Assembly: GCA_945865935.1 (NCBI GenBank)
Contig: CAMBFI010000002.1
Coordinates: 248,001 to 312,000 of the forward strand
Reading direction: 5' to 3'
Length of the DNA stretch: 64,000 bases
DNA from: Bordetella parapertussis
Lineage (GTDB): Bacteria > Pseudomonadota > Gammaproteobacteria > Burkholderiales > Burkholderiaceae_B
Shown: piece after piece, positions 41,697-50,925 of the stretch
Layout: every line of letters starts with the position of its first letter
Numbering within the stretch: position 1 is the first letter of the stretch
The notes under the pieces: model-generated
Databases searched by the model: none
Told to the model about the DNA's origin: nothing
What the model saw: only the letters and a program-made list of their open reading frames with translations
Position numbers and translations under genes: made by a program

Positions 41697-42710
41697 GTGA
41701 CCACACTCAAGCTTGCACACACACCCCGTATTTTGTTGTCTGATAAAACGGCTAAAGACATCGGCGCAACACTCACGCAGATTCTGGGCAAGGACGGCTA
41801 CGTGCGGGTCACGGCAAAGCAACTGCATGACGGCACAGCCGACGCTGATTTTTGTTTTATTTCGCGCGACGTGACCGCGGCGTCAACCAAACATCACATC
41901 GTGCCCGAAACGCAATATGTGTACGATGCGATGCGCAACTCCAAGGCACTGCAGTGGGTGCATATTCACTCCGCCGGCGTTGATCGCCAGATCTTTCTCG
42001 ACCTCATGGCGCGTGGTGTGACGGTCACAAGCTCGTCCGGTGCAAGTGCGGGCATCGTTGCACAAACCGCCTTAACGGGCTTGTTATCTTTGGGCCGTCG
42101 CTTTCCTCAACTTGCAAGGGCTCAACGCGCGCATGCTTGGGAGCCTTTCTTCAAGGTCGGTCAACCTCCAGAGCTCGAAGGGCAGACAGCAACAATCGTT
42201 GGCTGGGGGCCCATTGGCCAAAAGCTTGCAGCCTGGCTCGGTGCGATCGGTTTAAAAATCATTGTGGTCCGACAATCGGCCAGTTCGACGATCCCTGATA
42301 TTCCCGTGGTCTCATTTGCTGACTTTCAATCTGTCTTGCCGAAAACGGATTGGCTTGTCCTGGCCTGTCCGCTTACCGCCCTCACAACGAACTTAGTTTC
42401 GGCCAAGGCGCTCAGTCTCATGAAGCCTTCCGCACATATCGTGAATATTTCACGCGGTGTGGTGATCGATGAACCCGCCATGATTGATGCTTTACAGAAT
42501 GGTCGTCTTGCGGGCGCGTATCTCGATGTGTTCGCGCAAGAACCCCTCTCGTCAGACTCCCCGCTGTGGGATATGCCGAATGTGATTTGCACGCCGCACA
42601 CTGCAGGGTTTTCAGATGCGATTTTGCAACGCATGGCCGAGAAGTTTCTTGAAAACGTTGGGCACTTCGCCCGAGGTGAGCCGCTGATCAACGTCGCAAA
42701 GCTGGCGTAG
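41697..42710 (+). CDS. D-2-hydroxyacid dehydrogenase
   Basis: 337 residues starting with GTG 41697 after AAGGAAA. The NAD-binding fold is TATIVGWGPIGQKLAAWLG. Catalytic Arg, Glu and His are in VNISRGVVIDEP, DVFAQEPLSSDSPLW and CTPHTAG. The family interconverts 2-keto and D-2-hydroxy acids (glyoxylate, hydroxypyruvate, phosphoglycerate and others). As the last gene of the run aldolase-TctC-TctC-dehydrogenase it suggests a pathway for a 2-hydroxy acid. Confidence 0.88.
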   Translation: MTTLKLAHTPRILLSDKTAKDIGATLTQILGKDGYVRVTAKQLHDGTADADFCFISRDVTAASTKHHIVPETQYVYDAMRNSKALQWVHIHSAGVDRQIFLDLMARGVTVTSSSGASAGIVAQTALTGLLSLGRRFPQLARAQRAHAWEPFFKVGQPPELEGQTATIVGWGPIGQKLAAWLGAIGLKIIVVRQSASSTIPDIPVVSFADFQSVLPKTDWLVLACPLTALTTNLVSAKALSLMKPSAHIVNISRGVVIDEPAMIDALQNGRLAGAYLDVFAQEPLSSDSPLWDMPNVICTPHTAGFSDAILQRMAEKFLENVGHFARGEPLINVAKLA

Positions 42711-42791
42711 TCGGCATGGGTAGCGTACAATGACGTCACGGCACAACGTTCCAGTCCTCGTGCCTCGCTAAGCCCCGACTCTGTGGGCGCT

Positions 42792-42809
42792 CGCCTCCAA
42801 GGCGTTTTT
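42792..42809 (+). terminator. Weak terminator-like hairpin
   Basis: CGCCT and AGGCG with a three-base loop, followed by TTTTT. The stem is only five bases. It lies 80 bases after the dehydrogenase gene and before the helicase gene. Confidence 0.4.
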
Positions 42810-42880
42810 ACTCCCTGTTCGTCTGCCCCGATTGGAGTCCACATTCACTTGTGGGCCGGCATGACGATGGAGCTGTTCTC

Positions 42881-44332
<1,452 letters not shown>

Positions 44333-44342
44333 ATGCACGCAT

Positions 44343-44365
44343 ACAGGCTGACGCGCTCAGCCTGT
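44343..44365 (+). promoter_or_regulatory. Hairpin just before prfC
   Basis: Perfect nine-base stem ACAGGCTGA with TCAGCCTGT and a five-base loop, 13 bases before the prfC ATG. A-rich bases follow, not T's, so it is not a standard plus-strand terminator. It may slow helicase readthrough or affect prfC initiation, which lacks a clear Shine-Dalgarno site. Confidence 0.45.
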
Positions 44366-44378
44366 AAAATCCGCCACC

Positions 44379-45989
44379 ATGAGTATTCCAGCAGAAGTCG
44401 CGCGACGCAGAACGTTCGCCATCATCTCTCACCCCGACGCGGGTAAAACGACGCTTACCGAAAAGTTACTGCTTTTCGCAGGTGCGATTCAAATCGCCGG
44501 CAGTGTGAAGGCACGCAAGGCGTCGCGTCACGCGTCTTCGGACTGGATGGAAATCGAAAAGCAACGCGGCATCTCCGTAGCGTCCTCCGTGATGCAGATG
44601 GAGTACCGCGACTGCGTGATTAATCTGCTTGATACGCCCGGACACCAAGACTTCTCTGAAGACACGTATCGCGTCCTAACCGCTGTGGATGCGGCGCTGA
44701 TGGTGATCGATGCAGCGAATGGTGTAGAGCCTCAGACAATTCGCTTGCTGCAGGTGTGCCGCGCGCGCAACACGCCCATCATTACCTTCATTAACAAAAT
44801 GGACCGCGAAGTCCGCGACCCGCTCGAGCTCCTGTCGGAAATCGAGCAACACATCGGCATGGAGGCGGTGCCGTTCTCCTGGCCTGTCGGCATGGGTAAA
44901 GCCTTTGGTGGGGTGTTTGATATTCAACGCGACAGAATGCGCTTGTTTCGTGCAGGACAAGAACGTCGCAATGACAGCGGTGATGATTTCATCGACGGTT
45001 TAGATAACCCAGAAATCGCCGCGCGATTTGGTGCTGCCTTCGAACAAGCCAAGGGCGAAATCGAGCTGATTCAAGCGGCAGCTCCCACTTTTGATCGCGC
45101 TGCGTTTTTAGCAGGCAAACAAACCCCTGTCTTTTTTGGGTCAGCCATTAATAACTTTGGTGTGCAAGAGGTCCTTGATGCCTTGGTCGACCAGGCGCCG
45201 CCCCCTGGATCGCGTCAAGCACTAGAGCGCATCGTTCATCCCGAGGAGCCGAAGTTCACTGGCGTTGTATTTAAAGTACAAGCCAATATGGATCCCGCAC
45301 ACCGCGATCGTGTTGCCTTTGTGCGCGTGAGCTCCGGTCGCTTTGAGCGAGGCATGCGTCTGAAGGTCTCTCGCAACAACAAAGAAATTCGTCCAAATAA
45401 CGTTGTATCCTTTTTGTCCCAGCGCCGCGAGCTTGTCGACGAAGCGTACGCTGGGGATGTCATCGGCATACCCAATCACGGCATCCTCCATCTCGGGGAT
45501 GTGCTGACAGAAGGTGAAGCGCTGCATTTCACAGGCTTGCCCTTCTTTGCGCCTGAGCTCTTTCAGGCCGTCGAGACCAAAGACCCTCTGCGCACAAAGC
45601 AACTGCGTACCGGCTTGTTACAACTCGGGGAAGAGGGCGCTATCCAAGTGTTTCGCCCCATAGCGGCAGGTGGTGCGCTACTACTGGGCGCAGTGGGTCA
45701 ACTCCAGTTTGAAGTGGTCGCACATCGCTTGCAAGCCGAATACGGGGCTGAAGCCAGACTGATGCCCTCCCGCTACAACATGGCACGCTGGATCACCGCG
45801 GAAGACCCTAAAGAATTACGCAAATTCATCGATGCGAATGCCGGTCATATCGCCTATGATGTAGTCGAAGCACCGGCCTTTCTGGTTTCATCCATTGCAC
45901 AGTTGCGGGTTGCCGAAGAACGCTATCCGGCGATTCGTTTTCACGCAATGCGAGAGCACGGTGGCCAGGTCTTCGCCGACAAGGTTTAA
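44379..45989 (+). CDS. prfC: Peptide chain release factor 3
   Basis: 536 residues. The GTPase domain shows SHPDAGKTTLTEKLL (G1), GISVASS (G2), DTPGHQDFSEDTYR (G3) and NKMDRE (G4). Domains II and III resemble EF-G; the FFGSAINNFGVQEVLDALV segment is typical. RF3 recycles RF1/RF2 from ribosomes after peptide release and also acts in quality control. The length is normal. It is 47 bases after the helicase gene, possibly co-transcribed. Confidence 0.95.
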   Translation: MSIPAEVARRRTFAIISHPDAGKTTLTEKLLLFAGAIQIAGSVKARKASRHASSDWMEIEKQRGISVASSVMQMEYRDCVINLLDTPGHQDFSEDTYRVLTAVDAALMVIDAANGVEPQTIRLLQVCRARNTPIITFINKMDREVRDPLELLSEIEQHIGMEAVPFSWPVGMGKAFGGVFDIQRDRMRLFRAGQERRNDSGDDFIDGLDNPEIAARFGAAFEQAKGEIELIQAAAPTFDRAAFLAGKQTPVFFGSAINNFGVQEVLDALVDQAPPPGSRQALERIVHPEEPKFTGVVFKVQANMDPAHRDRVAFVRVSSGRFERGMRLKVSRNNKEIRPNNVVSFLSQRRELVDEAYAGDVIGIPNHGILHLGDVLTEGEALHFTGLPFFAPELFQAVETKDPLRTKQLRTGLLQLGEEGAIQVFRPIAAGGALLLGAVGQLQFEVVAHRLQAEYGAEARLMPSRYNMARWITAEDPKELRKFIDANAGHIAYDVVEAPAFLVSSIAQLRVAEERYPAIRFHAMREHGGQVFADKV

Positions 45990-46011
45990 CGTTCCGCTCC
46001 CAAAGATCTCT

Positions 46012-46680
46012 ATGTCCTGGCGCATCCTCTTCTTAGTTTTGCTTATTGCTGGCATTGGGGCCTGGCAGGGCGGGATACACCTCGGAACTTGGCTCGTCGC
46101 ACAAGCACCTCTTTCAGTCACTTCGGCGCCCTCTTCAAGCCCTACTGAGCGACTGGATGCCAATGGCAAACCTCTTGCCCCACCTCCGCCACAGCCACGC
46201 ATAGATGGCACGCTTGGCGTCCCACGCGAGATGGCTCCAATCGAATGGGCTATTGAGGCTGTCATCGCTTCGTATGAGGATGCCAACTCAAGCGGTAAAA
46301 AGTCCGATGATGACGACGATGATGACGAAAACAAAGAAAAAAGTTCAGAGCGTCGTGACTACGAAGCGAGTGCCGCTGGCCGTGGCTTACCCACAGGGCC
46401 AAGAGATATCGCAACCGTAGATCTTGGTTTACCTGGGCTTGGCACCGGTGCGAAACCGCAACCAACACCCCCAGGCAACACCGGTGCTATCCCCGCACCT
46501 CTTGGCGGCGCCTGGCAACAAGCACTCAAAAAAGAGTTGGAGCAATGTGCTAAACAAGGCTTTTTCCAACGCCCAAGCTGCACACAAAATGCGCGCAATA
46601 GGCATTGCGCACCTAATAATGCGTGGGGAAAGGTGGCAGACTGCCCTGCGGTCAGCTCAGAACCGATCATCGGCGGCTAA
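46012..46680 (+). CDS. Hypothetical membrane-anchored protein with Asp-rich stretch and Cys-rich end
   Basis: 222 residues from ATG 46012. One N-terminal membrane helix (about 4-22, ILFLVLLIAGIGAWQGG). A Pro-rich segment and a run of seven Asp residues near 105 follow, then a disordered Gly/Pro region. The C-terminus has four Cys in ELEQCAKQGFFQRPSCTQ, NARNRHCAPN and NAWGKVADCP, a pattern I recall from short betaproteobacterial proteins. The Cys pairs suggest a disulfide-bonded module outside the membrane. Function unknown. Confidence 0.68.
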   Translation: MSWRILFLVLLIAGIGAWQGGIHLGTWLVAQAPLSVTSAPSSSPTERLDANGKPLAPPPPQPRIDGTLGVPREMAPIEWAIEAVIASYEDANSSGKKSDDDDDDDENKEKSSERRDYEASAAGRGLPTGPRDIATVDLGLPGLGTGAKPQPTPPGNTGAIPAPLGGAWQQALKKELEQCAKQGFFQRPSCTQNARNRHCAPNNAWGKVADCPAVSSEPIIGG

Positions 46681-46694
46681 CCAGCACACCCGCT

Positions 46695-48185
46695 CTAACC
46701 AATACCGGCCTGCGACTTGCGCAACGGCGCAGTCGGTATCCGTAATAACTCTCGATATTTTGCAACAGTCCGCCTCGCGATCGTAATGCCATCCTGATCT
46801 AATAACTTTGCCAGCTGGCTATCGGACAATGGCCGGTTACGGTCTTCCTGACTAATTAAAACGCGTATGCGCGTTTGCACCGCAGTCGATGAGGTCGCCT
46901 CGGCACCTTCTGTTGCAAGACCTGTACTAAAAAACCGCTTTAACTCCACCGTGCCAAAGGGTGTCACCATAAATTTTTGCGTCGTCGCACGCGACACCGT
47001 CGACTCATGCATGCCCAGCTCGCCCGCCACATCTTTAAGCGTCAGTGGTCTGACGGCCGCCCAGCCTTTTGAAAAAAAACTCTGTTGGTGATGCACGATC
47101 ACTTCGGACACGCGCAGAATCGTTTCAAACCGCTGCGCGACGTTGCGTATCATCCAGCGCGCCTCTTGTAGTTGACCGTGCAGTGCGCTATTTGCCCCGC
47201 CGCGCGAACTACCTAACGCTTCCGCGTAAAGCGCATTGACTCGCAACTTGGGCATGATGGAATCGTTTAATGAAGCCGCCCAACCCTTTCTCGTTTTGCG
47301 CACAATGACATCCGGCACGGCAAAATCGGCCGCAGGCTTATTCCACGCACTTCCTGGCCTAGGATTCAACCGCACGATCACTGCGTGCACGCAACGCAGC
47401 TCCTCGGGCTCACAGTTGAGTAACTCTCTGAGCTTCATCATGTTGCCTGTTGCGAGCACGGCCAGATGCTGCTGACACAGGGCGCGGGCAAGCGCTAGGA
47501 TCCGCGCATTTGATAGCTCTGGAAATTTATCCCGCTCGGCAAACTGCACCTGCAACGCCAAGCATTCAGCCAGACTACGCGCACCGACGCCCGGTGGATC
47601 AAACGATTGCAGCATCCGCAAGGGCGCGTTGAAGTCTTCTGCCTCGATGCCCAACTCCGGCTTCATCCAACTCGCGATTTCATCAAGCGGCGAAGCAAGG
47701 AAGCCGTCTTCGTTGAGCTCCTCAATCAACAACTCAACCAACGCAGCGTCTTTAGGGGTTAATCGCGTTGTGCCTAACTGGCTCAGCAAGTGTTCACGCA
47801 AATTACTTTCGCGTGCAGGCTCTGGGCGGTCCGGAAAGTCATCGTCCCGTGAAGCGCGGGGCTCTGACGAAAACTCGACGCGATCCCGCTCGGAAGGACG
47901 GCTGTCGTCATAGCGCTCGTCGGAGGCAAAGTCTGCCTCCGCCTGAGCTTGTTCCTTTGCGTCCCCCTCATAAACGGGCCCATCCCCTGGGTGGGCAATT
48001 GCCGCGGCCGCTGGAGTTTGCAAGCCCTCACCCTCCTGCTCAAGTAAAGGATTTTCAGCCAAGGCACGGGCTATTTCGGCCTCAAGATCAAGCGCCGACA
48101 GCTGTAACAGTTTGATGGACTGTTGCAGGGCGGGGGTTAATGTCAGGCTCTGGCCTAGACGAAGCTCGAGAAAATTGCGGCTCAT
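46695..48185 (-). CDS. rpoN: RNA polymerase sigma-54 factor
   Basis: 496 residues from ATG 48185 (48203 and 48221 are possible earlier starts; none has a clear ribosome site). Region I LELRLGQSLTLTPALQQSIKLLQLS binds activators; an acidic region II spans about 60-130. The C-terminal DNA-binding part holds KDVAGELGMHESTVSRATTQKF and the RpoN box ARRTVAKYRE. It recognises -24/-12 promoters and needs AAA+ activators. The usual partners lptB, hpf and ptsN are absent here, so this copy stands alone. Confidence 0.93.
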   Translation of the reverse strand: MSRNFLELRLGQSLTLTPALQQSIKLLQLSALDLEAEIARALAENPLLEQEGEGLQTPAAAAIAHPGDGPVYEGDAKEQAQAEADFASDERYDDSRPSERDRVEFSSEPRASRDDDFPDRPEPARESNLREHLLSQLGTTRLTPKDAALVELLIEELNEDGFLASPLDEIASWMKPELGIEAEDFNAPLRMLQSFDPPGVGARSLAECLALQVQFAERDKFPELSNARILALARALCQQHLAVLATGNMMKLRELLNCEPEELRCVHAVIVRLNPRPGSAWNKPAADFAVPDVIVRKTRKGWAASLNDSIMPKLRVNALYAEALGSSRGGANSALHGQLQEARWMIRNVAQRFETILRVSEVIVHHQQSFFSKGWAAVRPLTLKDVAGELGMHESTVSRATTQKFMVTPFGTVELKRFFSTGLATEGAEATSSTAVQTRIRVLISQEDRNRPLSDSQLAKLLDQDGITIARRTVAKYRELLRIPTAPLRKSQAGIG

Positions 48186-48201
48186 AGGTACAATATTTTG
48201 C

Positions 48202-48828
48202 ATGATGATCACACAAAACACCGCCGACCTGCGAAAAGACGCCTATTTACTTGGTAACACCTTGCTGCGCCTTGCGCTGCCAAGGCTATTAATACGCATC
48301 ACAGTGGTGCTTACCATCTCGGCAATCGCGCTCTTCTTTGTGCAAACAATCCTTGCACGAGGCAAGTCCTGGCTCGAGTTTGGCATGCACGTCACAGGCC
48401 TCGCCGAAATTTTAGGCAAGACTGTCGTGGACTTCATCATGCAATACCAAAAATATTTTTGGTGGGCGATCGCCTTCATCCTCGTCTTAGTCGCATTCAG
48501 CCTGATCTCTAGCTGGCTTAAGGGGAGTCTAAAGCGTGGGCGCGCAGCCCTCGTGCCGATCTCTGAGGCGAGGAAGCTGTGCGCGGGCTTGAGTCCACAG
48601 GCGCTTGAGGTTCTAAACTGGGTCTGGACAGACCAAACCACACCCATCACCGTCGGTAATTTGCAGACCACTCTTTCACAACTACGCGGCGGCCGCGTTC
48701 AGAAAATCGCACTAGCCCGAGAGCAAAAGGCGGCGCTAAAACAGGCTCTGGAACCACAACCTGAGCCAGCAACACCTCGAACGCCACCCAAAGGTGACGG
48801 CCAACGCGAACCCACGATGTTCGCGTAG
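48202..48828 (+). CDS. Uncharacterised membrane protein
   Basis: 208 residues from the ATG pair at 48202/48205, divergent from rpoN with a gap of about 16 bases. Two predicted membrane helices (about 31-50 and 80-103) are followed by a cytoplasmic part with a helix-rich motif: ARKLCAGLSPQALEVLNWVW and TTLSQLRGGRVQKIALAREQKAALK. The Pro-rich tail ends in EPTMFA. No family name recalled. The tight divergence from rpoN means shared regulatory DNA. Confidence 0.65.
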   Translation: MMITQNTADLRKDAYLLGNTLLRLALPRLLIRITVVLTISAIALFFVQTILARGKSWLEFGMHVTGLAEILGKTVVDFIMQYQKYFWWAIAFILVLVAFSLISSWLKGSLKRGRAALVPISEARKLCAGLSPQALEVLNWVWTDQTTPITVGNLQTTLSQLRGGRVQKIALAREQKAALKQALEPQPEPATPRTPPKGDGQREPTMFA

Positions 48829-48920
48829 CTTCACATACTAGCTCCCCACACAGGCCCCATTTTGGTGCCCAAATGCCTCTAAACTTGCGCTTAGCCTCAT
48901 TTTGTGTTCGACTACGGCTT
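48829..48920. promoter_or_regulatory. Presumed leuA promoter region
   Basis: About 90 bases between the membrane protein gene and the leader peptide start. The leuA operon promoter must lie here or slightly upstream; no clear hexamers stand out. Confidence 0.35.
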
Positions 48921-49061
48921 ATGAACGCAACGCTCGCGAGTCCTGCTCGTTCCCTCGCAAACCACAAGGTCTCTTCAGACCTGCGTGCGCTTGTGCGTGG
49001 CGACCGCGCTGTAACGGCCGGCCTACTGCCGCTACTACTAGCGATCGGTTGCCGGTCCTAG
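48921..49061 (+). CDS. Leucine-rich leader peptide of leuA
   Basis: 46 residues from ATG 48921 to TAG 49059-49061. Near its end it reads TAGLLPLLLAIGCRS, with five Leu in six codons, four of them the rare CTA codon (CTA CTG CCG CTA CTA CTA). Clustered rare Leu codons just before a strong hairpin are the classic sign of control by ribosome stalling when charged tRNA-Leu is short. The hairpin 49047-49084 overlaps the last codons. It lies about 150 bases before leuA. The rest of the peptide may be unconstrained. Confidence 0.75.
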   Translation: MNATLASPARSLANHKVSSDLRALVRGDRAVTAGLLPLLLAIGCRS

Positions 49062-49084
49062 GGCCCCGTGGCAGTCCGGCAACC
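49047..49084 (+). promoter_or_regulatory. Hairpin at the end of the leuA leader peptide
   Basis: Perfect nine-base stem GGTTGCCGG (49047-49055) with CCGGCAACC (49076-49084). The left arm lies inside the last codons of the leader, directly after the CTA run, so a ribosome stalled there would change its folding. A second small stem GTTGG/CCAAC lies near 49136-49152. No T-run follows, so the mechanism may be translational or Rho-dependent rather than a simple terminator. Confidence 0.6.
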
Positions 49085-49207
49085 ACCCGCCACCTTGCAG
49101 TATCCCCACTCTATAAAAATTTCCAGTAACGGACCGTTGGCCTAAAACCAACACCAGACAGCAGTGATGTTCGCACATCGCCGCGTCATGCAAAGAAACT
49201 GAGGACC

Positions 49208-50878
49208 ATGATGCTTTCGAATCCAGCCACCAAATACATCCCGTTCAAGCCCTTCGAGCGCGACTTTTCTGAGCGAACCTGGCCAACCAAGCGAATCACT
49301 CACCCACCCGTCTGGATGAGCACAGATTTGCGAGATGGCAATCAGTCGCTGATCGAGCCCATGAGCGTCGAGCGCAAGCTGCGCTTTTTCAATATGCTGC
49401 TCAAAATTGGCTTTAAAGAAATCGAGGTCGGATTCCCCTCGGCATCACAAACCGACTTTGATTTTGTCCGCAAGCTTGTTGATGACAAGCTGATTCCTGA
49501 TGACGTCACCATTATCGCGTTGACTCAAGCGCGGCCAGAGCTGATTGCGCGCACCGTTGAGTCCGCTGCGGGTGCCAAGCGCGCGATGATTCACTTGTAC
49601 AACGCATGCGCGCCAGGCTTTCGCCGCATCGTGTTCAACATGAATCGCGAAGAAGTCAAACAAGTCGCGACTGAAGGCACACAATGCGTCATGGACAACA
49701 TGGCCAAGTATCCACAAACACAGTGGCTCTACGAATACTCACCAGAAGTCTTTAGCACCACGGAGCCTGACTTTGCCCTCGAGGTTTGTAACGCGGTCAC
49801 AGAAGTCTGGAAGCCAACACCACAACGCAAAATTATTTATAACTTGCCTGCAACGATTGAGGCGACCACGCCCAACATGTATGCCGATCAAATCGAATAC
49901 ATGCATAACAATCTGAACAAACGTGACAGCATTGTCATCAGCTTGCACCCGCATAACGACCGCGGCACAGCTGTTGCTGCGGCCGAGCTCGGTTTGATGG
50001 CAGGAGCAGATCGCGTTGAAGGCTGCCTGTTTGGCAACGGCGAGCGTACCGGCAACGTCGATATCGTCACACTCGCTTTAAATCTTTACACCCAAGGGAT
50101 TCATCCAGGCCTGGACTTCTCCGATATCGATGAGGTCCGTCGTTGCGTAGAATTTTGTAATCAGTTGCCTGTTCACCCACGTCACCCTTACGCTGGAGAC
50201 TTAGTCTTCACCGCATTTTCTGGCTCACACCAGGATGCCATCAAGAAAGGCTTCGCTGTGCAGAAAGCCGATGCTATCTGGGAGGTCCCCTACCTGCCCA
50301 TTGATCCGGCCGACCTGGGTCGCAGCTACGATGCAGTGATTCGCGTCAACAGTCAATCCGGTAAGGGCGGGGTGTCCTACCTGCTTGAACAAGAACATGG
50401 GCTGGCCTTGCCACGTCGCTTGCAAATCGAATTCAGTCGCGCAATTCAACGCGTGACCGATGAGACCGGTCGCGAAGTGACGGCCGCCGATGTCTACAAC
50501 ATCTTTAATACCGAATACTTGACTCAAACCAAACCCTGGTCGCTGATCAAACATCGCATTACCGGAGACCCGTCCGCCGCCGAGGGCCAACACTTCACTA
50601 TCGAGGTTGAGTTTGACGTTGACGGTAAGCGTCGCGCCCTCACGGGAAAGGGCGACGGCGCAATTTCAGCTTTCGTCAATTCGTTAGGTGAGCCCGTGCG
50701 CATCATGGACTACCATGAACACGCGATTGGTACCGGAACGGATACGCGCGCTGCGTGCTACGTTGAGGTTCGTATCGGTGACGCACCCACGGGTTTCGGT
50801 GTGGGGATTGATCGCGACATTGTGACGGCTTCTTTTAAAGCGGTTCTGAGCGCACTGAACCGTCACCTGCAAAACTAA
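49208..50878 (+). CDS. leuA: 2-isopropylmalate synthase (long form)
   Basis: 556 residues. The DRE-TIM core has [13 protein letters not shown], the metal-binding HPHNDRG, and [12 protein letters not shown]. The C-terminal regulatory domain (from about 430) ends in the leucine-binding fold with [17 protein letters not shown]. It condenses acetyl-CoA with 2-oxoisovalerate, the first step of leucine synthesis, and is normally inhibited by leucine. GAGGACC precedes the ATG. It follows a leucine-rich leader peptide and ends at a strong terminator, a single-gene unit. Confidence 0.95.
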   Translation: MMLSNPATKYIPFKPFERDFSERTWPTKRITHPPVWMSTDLRDGNQSLIEPMSVERKLRFFNMLLKIGFKEIEVGFPSASQTDFDFVRKLVDDKLIPDDVTIIALTQARPELIARTVESAAGAKRAMIHLYNACAPGFRRIVFNMNREEVKQVATEGTQCVMDNMAKYPQTQWLYEYSPEVFSTTEPDFALEVCNAVTEVWKPTPQRKIIYNLPATIEATTPNMYADQIEYMHNNLNKRDSIVISLHPHNDRGTAVAAAELGLMAGADRVEGCLFGNGERTGNVDIVTLALNLYTQGIHPGLDFSDIDEVRRCVEFCNQLPVHPRHPYAGDLVFTAFSGSHQDAIKKGFAVQKADAIWEVPYLPIDPADLGRSYDAVIRVNSQSGKGGVSYLLEQEHGLALPRRLQIEFSRAIQRVTDETGREVTAADVYNIFNTEYLTQTKPWSLIKHRITGDPSAAEGQHFTIEVEFDVDGKRRALTGKGDGAISAFVNSLGEPVRIMDYHEHAIGTGTDTRAACYVEVRIGDAPTGFGVGIDRDIVTASFKAVLSALNRHLQN

Positions 50879-50891
50879 TGCATTTGAATAG

Positions 50892-50923
50892 TCGGGCTCT
50901 CCAATAGGAGCCCGATTTTTTTT
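50892..50923 (+). terminator. Rho-independent terminator after leuA
   Basis: Stem TCGGGCTC (50892-50899) with GAGCCCGA (50908-50915), eight-base loop, then eight T's. It lies 13 bases after the leuA stop. Confidence 0.9.
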
Positions 50924-50925
50924 AC

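Noticed and set aside
48829-49207. Riboswitch before leuA
   Set aside because: The Leu codon cluster in a real ORF followed by a hairpin explains the leader better; no known aptamer core is recognised.
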